A stretch of DNA of 64,000 nucleotides. Origin: JACJXF01 sp038316435 (GTDB lineage Bacteria; Bacteroidota; Bacteroidia; Bacteroidales; GCA-2748055). The position numbers and the translations under genes were made by a program. Shown in pieces: positions 33,940 to 42,928 of the stretch (positions within the stretch are counted from its first letter, which is position 1; each line of letters begins with the position of its first letter). Under the pieces are notes generated by a model that made no database searches, was not told where the DNA came from, and saw nothing but the letters and a program-made list of their open reading frames with translations. The stretch covers positions 1 through 64,000 of the forward strand of contig JBBQAQ010000001.1 in NCBI GenBank assembly GCA_038316435.1, read 5' to 3'.

Positions 33940-35130
33940 ATGGCTAAAAAAACAATAATAGCTATGCCTGGTGATGGCATCGGCAGAGTAGTACTTGAAG
34001 AAGCAATCAGAGTTCTTGATGCAGCAGGCTTTCAGGCTGATTATATCGAAGGTGATATAGGTTGGGAGTTCTGGGTAAAGGAAGGTAATCCGTTACCAGA
34101 AAGAACTATCAAACTTCTTGAAGAACATAAAGTTGGGCTTTTTGGTGCTATTACGTCGAAGCCTAAAGATGCTGCTGCTGCTGAGTTGTCAGATAATCTG
34201 AAAGGTAAAGGTTTGGTTTATTCAAGCCCTATTGTAAGTCTACGGCAGTATTTCGACCTCGATATTTGCATTCGTCCATGTAAAACATATAAAGGGAACC
34301 CGCTGAATTTTATCAGGCGTGGAATTGGTAATACAATTGAAGAACCTGTTGTTGATGTGGTTATTTTCAGACAAAATACAGAAGGTTTATATGGTGGGGT
34401 CGAATGGACTAACCCTCCGGACCTTGTATACCAAGGACTTCTTTCGCATCCTAAATTTGTTCAAAATTTCGGACATGTACCAAAGGAGGAACTATCAATC
34501 TCAACGAGGATTTTCAGCCGTAAAGCTACCGAAAGAATTCTTCGCGCATCATTTAATCATGCCAGGAAGTGGGGATATAAATCTGTGACTGTTTGTGAGA
34601 AGCCTAATGTAATCAGAGAAACATCAGGGATGATGTATAAGCTAGCACAAGAAATTCAAAAAACCGATTTCCTGGAAATTGAATTATGGAATACAAACAT
34701 CGATGCACAGATGATGTGGCTTACTAAAAACCCTGAAGACTATGGTGTAATTGTTGCAGGAAATATGTTTGGTGACATTGTATCTGATGGATTTGCTGGT
34801 CTCATCGGTGGATTGGGATTTGCTTGCAGTGCAAACCTTGGTCAAAAAGTATCTGTATTTGAACCAACCCATGGTTCAGCACCTAAATATGCCGACTATC
34901 CGGTTTCTATCGTAAATCCAATTGCTATGATTGCTTCAGCATGTATGATGCTGGATCATTTGGGTGAAAAAAACATCTCATCACGTATTTCGGCCTCAAT
35001 TGAAAAAGTAATTTCTGAAGGTAAGGTCAAAACCTATGATATGATGAAGATGACCGGAAGACCTGATGTAATTCAGAAAGGGGCAGCATCAACTCATCAG
35101 ATGGCAGATGCAATAATCGCAAATTTGTAA
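33940..35130 (+). CDS. Isocitrate/isopropylmalate-family dehydrogenase
   Basis: The 396-residue beta-decarboxylating dehydrogenase starts IIAMPGDGIGRVVLEEAIRVLD. It has FRQNTEGLYGGVEW (about 146-159, substrate-binding after phosphate-site region), SRIFSR-like TRIFSRKATERI, VTVCEKPNVIRETSGM with the catalytic Lys, the metal Asp in NTNIDAQMMWL and GNMFGDIVSDGFAGLIGGLG. GSAPKYAD is the cofactor loop. The overall look is isocitrate dehydrogenase-like (NAD type) rather than LeuB, as no leu genes are near and the chain is longer than 360. The family call is secure; the substrate is probable. Confidence 0.85.
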   Translation: MAKKTIIAMPGDGIGRVVLEEAIRVLDAAGFQADYIEGDIGWEFWVKEGNPLPERTIKLLEEHKVGLFGAITSKPKDAAAAELSDNLKGKGLVYSSPIVSLRQYFDLDICIRPCKTYKGNPLNFIRRGIGNTIEEPVVDVVIFRQNTEGLYGGVEWTNPPDLVYQGLLSHPKFVQNFGHVPKEELSISTRIFSRKATERILRASFNHARKWGYKSVTVCEKPNVIRETSGMMYKLAQEIQKTDFLEIELWNTNIDAQMMWLTKNPEDYGVIVAGNMFGDIVSDGFAGLIGGLGFACSANLGQKVSVFEPTHGSAPKYADYPVSIVNPIAMIASACMMLDHLGEKNISSRISASIEKVISEGKVKTYDMMKMTGRPDVIQKGAASTHQMADAIIANL

Positions 35131-35166
35131 TTTACGTCGGTTAATTGTGTTTTTATATCTTAAACT

Positions 35167-35712
35167 ATGAATAAAGAAATCTTAGCCCTCTGGCCTGAAC
35201 TAGAATGGATTAGTGACAAGGAACTTAGGGAAAAAACAGCTAAAACATGGGAGGTTGCGCTTGAAAGAAGCGTTCTGACTATTGATGATTTAAATACCAT
35301 TCCCTTTACTTTGCTGGTACCAGGACTTAAGGTTACTTTTATGGCTCATAAGCGCTGCGTAGTTCATATAGCCAAAGAAGCGGGGGAGAAGTCGAATGCA
35401 TTTTTTGGGTCTGATCTGCCTGTAAATATGGATGTTTTAATTTCAGGCGCAATCCTAGCGGATGTTGGTAAGCTTTTAGAATATGAACTAAAAGATGGAA
35501 AGGCTTTCCAGGGAAACTACGGAAAATACCTTCGCCATCCTTTTAGCGGTGTGTCTCTTGCTGAATCTTGTGGAATACCTGCTGAAGTTTGCCATATAAT
35601 TGCTACACATGCAGGCGAAGGGGATATGGTTAAACGTACCACAGAGGCATACATAGTTCATCATGCTGATTTTATGACTTTTGAGCCATTTCGCAGCCGC
35701 TTACAGGTCTGA
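35167..35712 (+). CDS. HD-domain phosphohydrolase-like protein
   Basis: The 181-residue protein has an HD-type metal site: His in FMAHKRCVVHIAK (about 59), ISGAILADVGKLLEYE (about 97-112) with the Asp, and later His in IIATHAGEGDM (about 140) and AYIVHHADFMTFE (about 160). HD proteins hydrolyse phosphate esters or nucleotides. In place of the usual adjacent His-Asp there is ILADVGK, so one ligand differs. It follows the dehydrogenase gene by 36 bp. Substrate unknown. Confidence 0.72.
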   Translation: MNKEILALWPELEWISDKELREKTAKTWEVALERSVLTIDDLNTIPFTLLVPGLKVTFMAHKRCVVHIAKEAGEKSNAFFGSDLPVNMDVLISGAILADVGKLLEYELKDGKAFQGNYGKYLRHPFSGVSLAESCGIPAEVCHIIATHAGEGDMVKRTTEAYIVHHADFMTFEPFRSRLQV

Positions 35713-35829
35713 TCCATATTTCTATTTAGATTTCTCAATTTTTAATTAGCTAATAATCAATTTGATGATTGCCTAACCTCTTTTTGGTTTTAGCTTTGAT
35801 ATGCATTTTCACATATAGTTCTAAAAACT

Positions 35830-35837
35830 TACCTTTG
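35830..35837 (+). promoter_or_regulatory. Candidate -7 box of MFS gene
   Basis: TACCTTTG matches TAnnTTTG. It lies 26 bp before the GTG at 35864 and supports that start. A TTG at the right -33 distance is missing. Confidence 0.4.
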
Positions 35838-35863
35838 GTTTTTTAATATATCTTCAAACGATC

Positions 35864-37027
35864 GTGAAGGAAACCATCAAACTCCCAATTTTTTATTTTC
35901 TACTGTATTCTGCTTTCGCCTCCTGGATGGCTTTTTTTAATGTTCATCTTACAAAATTAGGTTTTACCGGATTGCAAATCGGAGCGCTAAATGCTGTATT
36001 TATTTCAACCAGTGCAATTGTTGTTCCTTTTTGGGGAATGATGGCTGACCATCGTGGAAGTAACAGAATTCTTTTATTATTATCAGCATTCTGTGCGGTT
36101 CTGGTATTTTTTTTATCCTATACTACTGCTTATCTGTCTATTCTTGCAGTGGTATTTCTGATTTCGCTTTTTCAGCAACCCATGGGGGCTGTAGTTGATG
36201 GAATGGCGCTCGGACTTGTAAGGACGCGACCAGAATTATCGTATGGTAAATTTCGACTGTTTGGCTCCGCAGGTTACGCACTATCTGCCTTCGTTGTTGG
36301 ATACTTCGCAATGAAAAATACTTCAGTAATTTTCAGTATTGCAGCAATTTTGTTTTCAATAATATTGGTAATTAATTTAATTACTCTTCCCCCGAAACCG
36401 CTTACTGGCAGAAACCTCGTTAATTTCGGTAGTCTGAAGGTATTCATGCAGAATAAAGTGGTTATTTCATTCTTTTTTCTAATGTTGTTTTATGGAATTG
36501 CAATTTCCCCCCTACACCAGTTTATAAATCTATATTACATTGAAATTGGAGCTTCAAATAAATTAATAGGAACAGCATTTGCAATACAAGCAGGATTTGA
36601 AATACCATTCTTCATATTTGGAATTAAGCTTGTTAAGCGAACCAGCCCGGAATTTGTAATTTTGTTGGCCATGTTAGTATCCATCTTACGAATGGTTTTA
36701 TATGGATTTATTTCAAGCCCTGAAATCGCCATTTTCATTGGTATTTTGCATGGTTTTACAATTTCCTTTTTTCTGGTGGGAGCGGTGCAGTATGTACAGT
36801 CGCATACACCGCCAGAATTAAGCACAACAGGTCAGTCAATGATCTGGGCATTTCATTTTGGCGCCGGATTAACTTTTGGGTATTTGGTTGTGGGATATTT
36901 GAAAGACTTGGTTGGAATGCAGAAAACAATGCATATTGAGGCAGTTTTTGGAATTCTGATATTGATTGCTACAATACTGTTTTTCAGGCGCTCCAGAGTC
37001 GAACAACCGAAATACTCTAGAGATTAG
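35864..37027 (+). CDS. MFS transporter, GTG start
   Basis: The 387-residue protein has 12 membrane segments by hydrophobicity. It begins at a GTG (MKETIKLPIFYFLLYSAFASWMAFF). GMMADHRGSNRILL (about 65-78) is the loop 2-3 MFS signature, and the central loop is near 185-200. The style, with FNVHLTKLGFTGLQIGALNAV, is that of the LacY/nucleoside:proton symporter-like MFS_1 group in Bacteroidota. No neighbouring catabolic gene points to its cargo. It is convergent with the kinase array, 37 bp apart. Confidence 0.85.
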   Translation: MKETIKLPIFYFLLYSAFASWMAFFNVHLTKLGFTGLQIGALNAVFISTSAIVVPFWGMMADHRGSNRILLLLSAFCAVLVFFLSYTTAYLSILAVVFLISLFQQPMGAVVDGMALGLVRTRPELSYGKFRLFGSAGYALSAFVVGYFAMKNTSVIFSIAAILFSIILVINLITLPPKPLTGRNLVNFGSLKVFMQNKVVISFFFLMLFYGIAISPLHQFINLYYIEIGASNKLIGTAFAIQAGFEIPFFIFGIKLVKRTSPEFVILLAMLVSILRMVLYGFISSPEIAIFIGILHGFTISFFLVGAVQYVQSHTPPELSTTGQSMIWAFHFGAGLTFGYLVVGYLKDLVGMQKTMHIEAVFGILILIATILFFRRSRVEQPKYSRD

Positions 37028-37064
37028 CGCTTCAACTGAATTTAACCTTAACTCCAAAAACTTT

Positions 37065-38678
37065 TTATAGACTACTATTACAGGGTATGGAAAAAATAAA
37101 ATTACTACCTTCTCCGGGTTTGCTTTCCACATGAATTTCCCCTTTGTGCTTCTCTATAAAATCTTTACAAATGATTAATCCTAAACCGGTACCCGTTTCA
37201 TTTGCAGTGCCTGTTCTGGAATGAGTTTCTGCAACATTAAAAAGTTTGTTTGCAAATTCAGTATCCATCCCAATACCATTATCGGAAACCGATATTTTTA
37301 TTGAGTCAATTGTTTTTACAGCTTTAACATCAATACAACCATCTGTATTAGTGAATTTTATTGCATTTGAAACAAGATTTCGCAAAATAGTTTTTAGCAT
37401 ATCAGGATCGGCAAATACAATAATATCACTACTACCTGAATAATTTAAAGAAATCCTTTTTGAAAAAGCATTTTGACTGTGAATTTCGAAAATATTCATA
37501 CATAGTGACTTCAAATTAAGTATTTGAGGATCAAAAGGAATTTTACCTGACTGCGACCGTATCCATAATAATAAATCCTCAAGCAAATTAAATGTGTTTT
37601 GAGCTGCTTTATCCATCAATCCAATAATTCGCTCAGTTTTCTCAATCTCATAAACACGAATATTTGAATTCAATAAGCCTATAAAACCCAAAATTGAACT
37701 AAAAGGACTTTTTAAATCATGTGCGAGAATTGAAATAAATTTATCCTTATCCCCATTTGCCCTTGTCAGCTCTTCATTTTTATTCTTTATTTCTGCTTCA
37801 GCCTGCTTTCGATCGGAAATATCACGAGCAATTCCATAAGCCTCGCCTTTGTTTAAGGGTATTGTATTAATTAGGGCTGTGCGAATTGTTCCGTCACTCC
37901 TTAGGTATTCAACCTCTCCCATATCAATAACATTGTTCTCATTTACTATTCTTTCCAATCGCTTAACAGCACCATGAGGCGCTAGATCCATAGTAATGAG
38001 ACTCTTTAATTCTTCCAGAGATTTTCCTATGAGAATTTCAGCTGCTTTGTTTGCATCAAGATATTTACCAGTTTTAGTATCAACAATAAAAATTGCATCA
38101 ATAGATCGTTCAAACAACATCCTGTAGCGTTGCTCGCTGATTAATAGTTTCTCTTCAGCAATTTTTCTTTCAGTGATATCATGGTAATTACCTAAAAGAC
38201 CTTGAATATCAGGATCATGTAATAAATTAATCCCTGTAAATTCTATCCACTTGTAACTTCCGTCTTTGCATTTATAGCGACATTGAGTGGAATCTTTTGC
38301 TCCCGGATCTGTCATTAAGCATCCCATAAAAGCCTTTGCTGGTTCAACATCATCAGGATGAACGTTTTTCCAAGTACTCTCACCAATTACTTCTTCTGGA
38401 TCCCAGCCAAACCATTTTTTAATATTCGGACTTTTATATCGATTAATCCCATCCTTATCAATGATTACAATCACATCACCAATGTTAGCAACCATTTTGG
38501 CTTGTTTGGCTTCTGACCTGTGAAGAGCTTCTTCAGCCATTTTCTGCTCTGTTACATCTCTTCCTATACCGACAATTCCAATAATATTTCCATTCTGATC
38601 CTTAAGTGGGAGTTTGGAAGTAAGGAAACATTTTTTGGGCTGATCCTTCTGAAACACAAATTCTTCGCGATTAATCAA
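37065..38678 (-). CDS. PAS histidine kinase, 3' part of a disrupted gene
   Basis: The open frame runs from 38798 to 37065, but the first usable start is a TTG at 38678 that falls inside a conserved PAS segment. The 40 upstream codons read P-D-F-D-I-Y-E-H-E and then FFADDSYVIQTGKP, the second half of a PAS domain. So this is probably not a native start. The 537 residues contain PAS domains (about 1-50 partial, 60-180, 185-300), HisKA with LAHDLKSPF (phospho-His about 319) and HATPase with NAIKF, DNGIG and TGTGLGL motifs (about 420-535). There is no receiver. The kinase core is a near copy of that in 42929-44764. It may be a pseudogene or express as a truncated kinase. Confidence 0.65.
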   Translation of the reverse strand: MINREEFVFQKDQPKKCFLTSKLPLKDQNGNIIGIVGIGRDVTEQKMAEEALHRSEAKQAKMVANIGDVIVIIDKDGINRYKSPNIKKWFGWDPEEVIGESTWKNVHPDDVEPAKAFMGCLMTDPGAKDSTQCRYKCKDGSYKWIEFTGINLLHDPDIQGLLGNYHDITERKIAEEKLLISEQRYRMLFERSIDAIFIVDTKTGKYLDANKAAEILIGKSLEELKSLITMDLAPHGAVKRLERIVNENNVIDMGEVEYLRSDGTIRTALINTIPLNKGEAYGIARDISDRKQAEAEIKNKNEELTRANGDKDKFISILAHDLKSPFSSILGFIGLLNSNIRVYEIEKTERIIGLMDKAAQNTFNLLEDLLLWIRSQSGKIPFDPQILNLKSLCMNIFEIHSQNAFSKRISLNYSGSSDIIVFADPDMLKTILRNLVSNAIKFTNTDGCIDVKAVKTIDSIKISVSDNGIGMDTEFANKLFNVAETHSRTGTANETGTGLGLIICKDFIEKHKGEIHVESKPGEGSNFIFSIPCNSSL

Positions 38679-38733
38679 TGGTTTTCCAGTTTGAATAACG
38701 TATGAATCGTCGGCAAAGAATTTAGATGCTGTT

Positions 38734-39330
38734 TCATGTTCGTATATGTCGAAATCTGGTAAGCGTTTCCCCCTTTGAAAAAAGAAGTGTGAAATCCCCT
38801 AAAACTTTATTGTCTTTTGAGATTTTAATTATAAATGCTTCACCAAGATTAAAAGTTTTTTCGATTATAGAAATTACCTTTTTCGAAATTGTATCGCCTG
38901 TAAGTTCATGCAGATTATTAAATCCCGTAATAGTTTGATCTTTAATTTTTTCCGCCCGCAGAAAATCATGTTTCCAGTGTTTGTCTATTACATCAAATCC
39001 TAGTAAGGACATTCCTTTTTGAACATTCGCATGAATGCCAGCAAGAGCAACAGTTGTGAAGTCAAGCCCATTGTCGTCAAAAATATTTAAAGTAGCATAT
39101 TTAGCTCCTGAAATATCAAGTATTATCTGGGCTATCTTTTTATAATCTGGAGTCTCTTCAGAAAAGTGTATAAAATCTTCTGAAGCATAAATTAGTTTTT
39201 CCAGAAAGCTGTTTTCTATTGCTTTCTCCTTAAGGCCCTGTTCCAACTCACCTTTTACACACTCATATTTCTTTTGTAATTCCGATAATTCAAGCGAAAG
39301 GTCTTCTCTGGTTTTTTCTAGCTTGTTCAT
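38734..39330 (-). CDS. GAF-domain fragment, 5' part of a disrupted kinase gene
   Basis: The 198 residues have a coiled-coil start (EKTREDLSLELSELQKKYECVKGEL) and a GAF-like domain (about 55-190). The latter ends KDNKVLGDFTLLFSKGETL and is then followed by eight unrelated residues and a stop. GAF domains of this class normally go on with a final helix and then PAS domains. The kinase frame that begins at 38798 overlaps this end in another frame and resumes in the middle of a PAS domain. I infer one original GAF-PAS-kinase gene damaged by an internal deletion. As it stands, this could be a small stand-alone GAF protein. Confidence 0.6.
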   Translation of the reverse strand: MNKLEKTREDLSLELSELQKKYECVKGELEQGLKEKAIENSFLEKLIYASEDFIHFSEETPDYKKIAQIILDISGAKYATLNIFDDNGLDFTTVALAGIHANVQKGMSLLGFDVIDKHWKHDFLRAEKIKDQTITGFNNLHELTGDTISKKVISIIEKTFNLGEAFIIKISKDNKVLGDFTLLFSKGETLTRFRHIRT

Positions 39331-39425
39331 CCTGCTGTTTTTATCTTTAATATCGAAGCTATTTTTTTATATGCGATTCAACTCAAAAAATGAGATAAAC
39401 CTGCGAAAGAAATTGAGAATTCTCA

Positions 39426-42400
39426 TCAGGATATAAGAAGAATATTTTTTTCTATCATCTTTAATAGTAAGTCTTCCCGTGCAGGTTTGCTTATATAGTC
39501 GTTACATCCTGCTTCAATAGCTTTCTGTTTTTCACCATTTGAAGCATAAGCAGTTTGTGCGATTATTTTCAAAGAAGGTTTTATTGGTCTAATTTGCTGT
39601 GTTGCTTCATAACCATTAATATCAGGTAGCCTGACATCCATAAGCACTAGGTCAACATCCTGATTAAGAGCTATTTTTACAGCCTCTTTACCATATTCTG
39701 TATGAATAATATTATAACCGGCTGAGGAAAGAATTTCTTTCAAATATTCAGTGTTATACATGTCATCTTCCACTAATAAAATTGTTTTTTCGGATGTATT
39801 CATAAAATTGTTTTTTTCTGTCTGTACGATTTCTTGATAGGAAGGCATTGAATTTTTGAATGGTATGCAGAAGGAAAAAGTACTTCCTATACCGGGCTTG
39901 GATTCTAGGATTATTTCTCCACCTAAAAGAGTAATTAATCCTTTTACAATCGAAAGGCCTAATCCAGTGCCGCTAACAAGTTTGTTAGCTCCTGGGTTAA
40001 GTTGGGTAAACCTTTCGAAAATTCTGCTTTGCTGATTCTCGGGAATTCCAATTCCTGTATCTGAAACAAAAAAGATTAATTGGTTATTATTGTCTACTCT
40101 GCAACCCGCTTCAATTGATCCATTTTCAGTAAATTTAAATGCATTGCCAATTAGGTTTATAAAAATTTGTTTGAGTTTTCCTGAATCAGTTACAATTATG
40201 TTTTGGTTATCATTGCAATTGGATTGCAGGCTAAAATTTATATGCTCTTTGCCTAAATGTTTCTGATGTTCAGTAAAGAAAGAAGTGAGGTCTGAAAACA
40301 AACTATTAAGATCGCATTTTTCCAAATTTATTGGTAGTTGACCCGACTCAATTTTAGCAATATCAAGTATGTCGTTAATAATGTCAAGCAGGTCATTACA
40401 ACGCTGACTAATGATATCAGAGAATTTTTCGAGCTTAGGTCTATTATCAAAATTATTTTTCAAAAGCGCAGAAAATCCCATAATAGCATTCATTGGAGTC
40501 CTGATTTCGTGGCTCATATTCTGAAGAAATGCTGTTTTCAATCGATCGCTCTCTTCTGCATGTAATTTTGCTTTGTGTAATTCGTCATTAGTCTGTATTA
40601 GTTCTTCATTAATCTGCTGATATTCTTCATTTTGCGATTCAATTTCATCGGTTTTTTCACGAAGGAGAATTTCTGCAAGTTTTCGTTTAGAAATGTCAAG
40701 TACTGTAAATGTAACTCCCTTGGAATGGTCTGAAGCGTCAATTGGCGTAGAAGCAAGAATTACATCCATCTTTTCGCCATCTTTTTTGATCCAGATTGTT
40801 TCAACAACTCCAGTTCCTTTTTCAGCAATTTGGCGGTATTTCTCTTTTCCGACAAAATCATATTCTTCCTGACTTGAGTATAGAATTACGGAGGGTTTAC
40901 CAATGAGTTCATCAGCAGAATACCCTGTTAATTCACATATTTTCGGGTTAACCTCTGTTATAATTCTTTCCTTAACGACTCCAATTCCTGTAGGAGCAAC
41001 AAGAAAAATACTTTCAAGCCTCTTTTCGCTTAATCGTAATTTGTTTTCAATTGATTTAAGGTTTGTAATATCCTGTGAAATGATTTGAATTCCGGAAATT
41101 TCCTGGTTCTGATTGAGAATTTTGGAAAATGTACTTAAGAAGTGTTTTTCTCCTCCGGGCAGTTGAACACAATCTTCGAATACCAACGACTCTTTAGATA
41201 GCACACTCTCTTTAATTCTGTTATGATAAAACTCAGCCTCTGCCTTTGGATATATTGAGTAAATAGATTTCCCTGTAAAATCTTCAGGAACTCCATTCAT
41301 GTGACTGGCAGCAAGTTTGTTATATGAGATAACTGTTCCATCTGGCTTATAGTAACCTATTCCTATACCAGTATTTTCATGTAAATGCCTGTACTTCTCT
41401 TCACTTTCAATAAGTTTTTTTTCTGCAGTTTTTCTTTTTGTAATTTCAAGGAAAGCAGCAACAAAATGATCCGGTTTATATTGGTACCCAACGCAATCAT
41501 ACCATCTATTATTCGCTTCAAGAAACTGTTCAAATCGAATTGTTTCCCCAGTTTTTGCAACCTTTCCAAATGTTCCTATCCAATCGAAAGCATCCTTTTC
41601 AATGCCGGGAAATGCTTCAGTTGCCATTTTTCCCCGGGGATCAACACCTGTCAATTCGATATAACTTTCGTTTGCATCTAGAAATAGGTAGTCTACCGGA
41701 TTGTTGTTATCATCGTAAATCATTTGATGATAAGCAACACCTATCGGTCCTTTTTCAAATAATGCACGGAACTTCCATTCTGCTTCTTTTCTTGCTTCTG
41801 AAGCTCTGGCCAAAACCAGATTTGAATGACTTAATGAAGAGATCATATTTGCAAGCTTTGTATAGAAGACAAGTGCTTTCTCGATTGCTTCTCTGCTCCA
41901 GACAGGAACTTTCCTGATAGCTTTCATATATTCCGTCACATCGAATCCGTACTTTGCAGCCTGATCAATAAAAACCTGATCATCAGGGATTGCATCTTCA
42001 AAGAAAAATTGTCCAGTAAAAAGATTTCCAACATGCTTTTCTCCAACTATAAGAGGTGTTACATTATCCCATAAGTTGTTTTTACAGAGGTAGGATTTAA
42101 ATGTTCCTGACTTTACATCTTTTGATAATTCGGTATCACATTCGAAACATTTCTTTCTAGTTTCGAGATGGACGCGATGAAATTTTAAACAGACATCCTG
42201 CCAACCTGTATTGACAAGCAGGTTATTATTTAGATCAATAATTGCTACAGGGATATTTGTAAGTGCATAAATATCATCCATCATAGATTGAATGGCTTCA
42301 ATATCAATGATATCAGCAAGTTCAAGATCTCCGATTGGATTTTCTCCAGATAAAATACTGTTTAGTTTTTTACGATTCTGGGATTCACTTTCCACTAATG

Positions 42401-42899
42401 CCATTTCAGCATATTTAAGTTTAGTAATATCAGCTGCAAGGGTAAGATTAAGAATTACTTTTCCAGTTTCATCTTTCACGGGATTGGCAGTAGCTAAAAA
42501 ATACAGTTTTTTGTTGGGGAGGGGAACCTCTACTTCGATTGATTCACTTTCTCCAGTTTGAAACACTCTGTTTGTAGTTTCAAATCTAATATCAGCTTGT
42601 TCTTTATCATAAATATCCCAAAATGTTTTACCAATAAAGTAATCGGGTGTTTGGCCAAAAGTAGATGCAAAAAGTTGATTAGTAAATTGATATTCACCTT
42701 TTTCATCTACGCAGAAAATTGCATCACTTGAGCATTCGATGAGAGAGCGGTATTTTAATTCACTCGCTTTTAGCTTTTGCTCGGTATCGGCTAAGAATTT
42801 ACGGTCTTCCATAGAAGAAGATTTTAATGAACGGTTTTCTTCAAGTAACTCTGTTACTTTGCTTAGCAGTTCATCTTTAGATTTACTTTGCATACACAT
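39426..42899 (-). CDS. Hybrid histidine kinase: PAS-PocR-PAS3-HK-REC
   Basis: The 1157 residues are in order: PAS (about 45-165), PocR sensory domain (about 195-370, with FHRVHLETRKKCFECDTE and VGEKHVGNLFTGQFFFED), three PAS domains (about 380-490, 500-615, 625-740), a coiled coil, HisKA with NMSHEIRTPMNAIMGF, HATPase with NAFKF, DTGIGIP and SGTGLGLSIVKG, and a C-terminal receiver with DLVLMDVRLPDINGYEA (phospho-acceptor Asp). There is no membrane segment, so it senses a cytoplasmic signal; PocR domains are thought to bind small hydrocarbon-like compounds such as 1,2-propanediol. The kinase core plus receiver is about four-fifths identical by eye to 44847-47702. Confidence 0.9.
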   Translation of the reverse strand: MCMQSKSKDELLSKVTELLEENRSLKSSSMEDRKFLADTEQKLKASELKYRSLIECSSDAIFCVDEKGEYQFTNQLFASTFGQTPDYFIGKTFWDIYDKEQADIRFETTNRVFQTGESESIEVEVPLPNKKLYFLATANPVKDETGKVILNLTLAADITKLKYAEMALVESESQNRKKLNSILSGENPIGDLELADIIDIEAIQSMMDDIYALTNIPVAIIDLNNNLLVNTGWQDVCLKFHRVHLETRKKCFECDTELSKDVKSGTFKSYLCKNNLWDNVTPLIVGEKHVGNLFTGQFFFEDAIPDDQVFIDQAAKYGFDVTEYMKAIRKVPVWSREAIEKALVFYTKLANMISSLSHSNLVLARASEARKEAEWKFRALFEKGPIGVAYHQMIYDDNNNPVDYLFLDANESYIELTGVDPRGKMATEAFPGIEKDAFDWIGTFGKVAKTGETIRFEQFLEANNRWYDCVGYQYKPDHFVAAFLEITKRKTAEKKLIESEEKYRHLHENTGIGIGYYKPDGTVISYNKLAASHMNGVPEDFTGKSIYSIYPKAEAEFYHNRIKESVLSKESLVFEDCVQLPGGEKHFLSTFSKILNQNQEISGIQIISQDITNLKSIENKLRLSEKRLESIFLVAPTGIGVVKERIITEVNPKICELTGYSADELIGKPSVILYSSQEEYDFVGKEKYRQIAEKGTGVVETIWIKKDGEKMDVILASTPIDASDHSKGVTFTVLDISKRKLAEILLREKTDEIESQNEEYQQINEELIQTNDELHKAKLHAEESDRLKTAFLQNMSHEIRTPMNAIMGFSALLKNNFDNRPKLEKFSDIISQRCNDLLDIINDILDIAKIESGQLPINLEKCDLNSLFSDLTSFFTEHQKHLGKEHINFSLQSNCNDNQNIIVTDSGKLKQIFINLIGNAFKFTENGSIEAGCRVDNNNQLIFFVSDTGIGIPENQQSRIFERFTQLNPGANKLVSGTGLGLSIVKGLITLLGGEIILESKPGIGSTFSFCIPFKNSMPSYQEIVQTEKNNFMNTSEKTILLVEDDMYNTEYLKEILSSAGYNIIHTEYGKEAVKIALNQDVDLVLMDVRLPDINGYEATQQIRPIKPSLKIIAQTAYASNGEKQKAIEAGCNDYISKPAREDLLLKMIEKNILLIS

Positions 42900-42928
42900 T
42901 GTATAAACTATATTTTAAGCAATATTTT

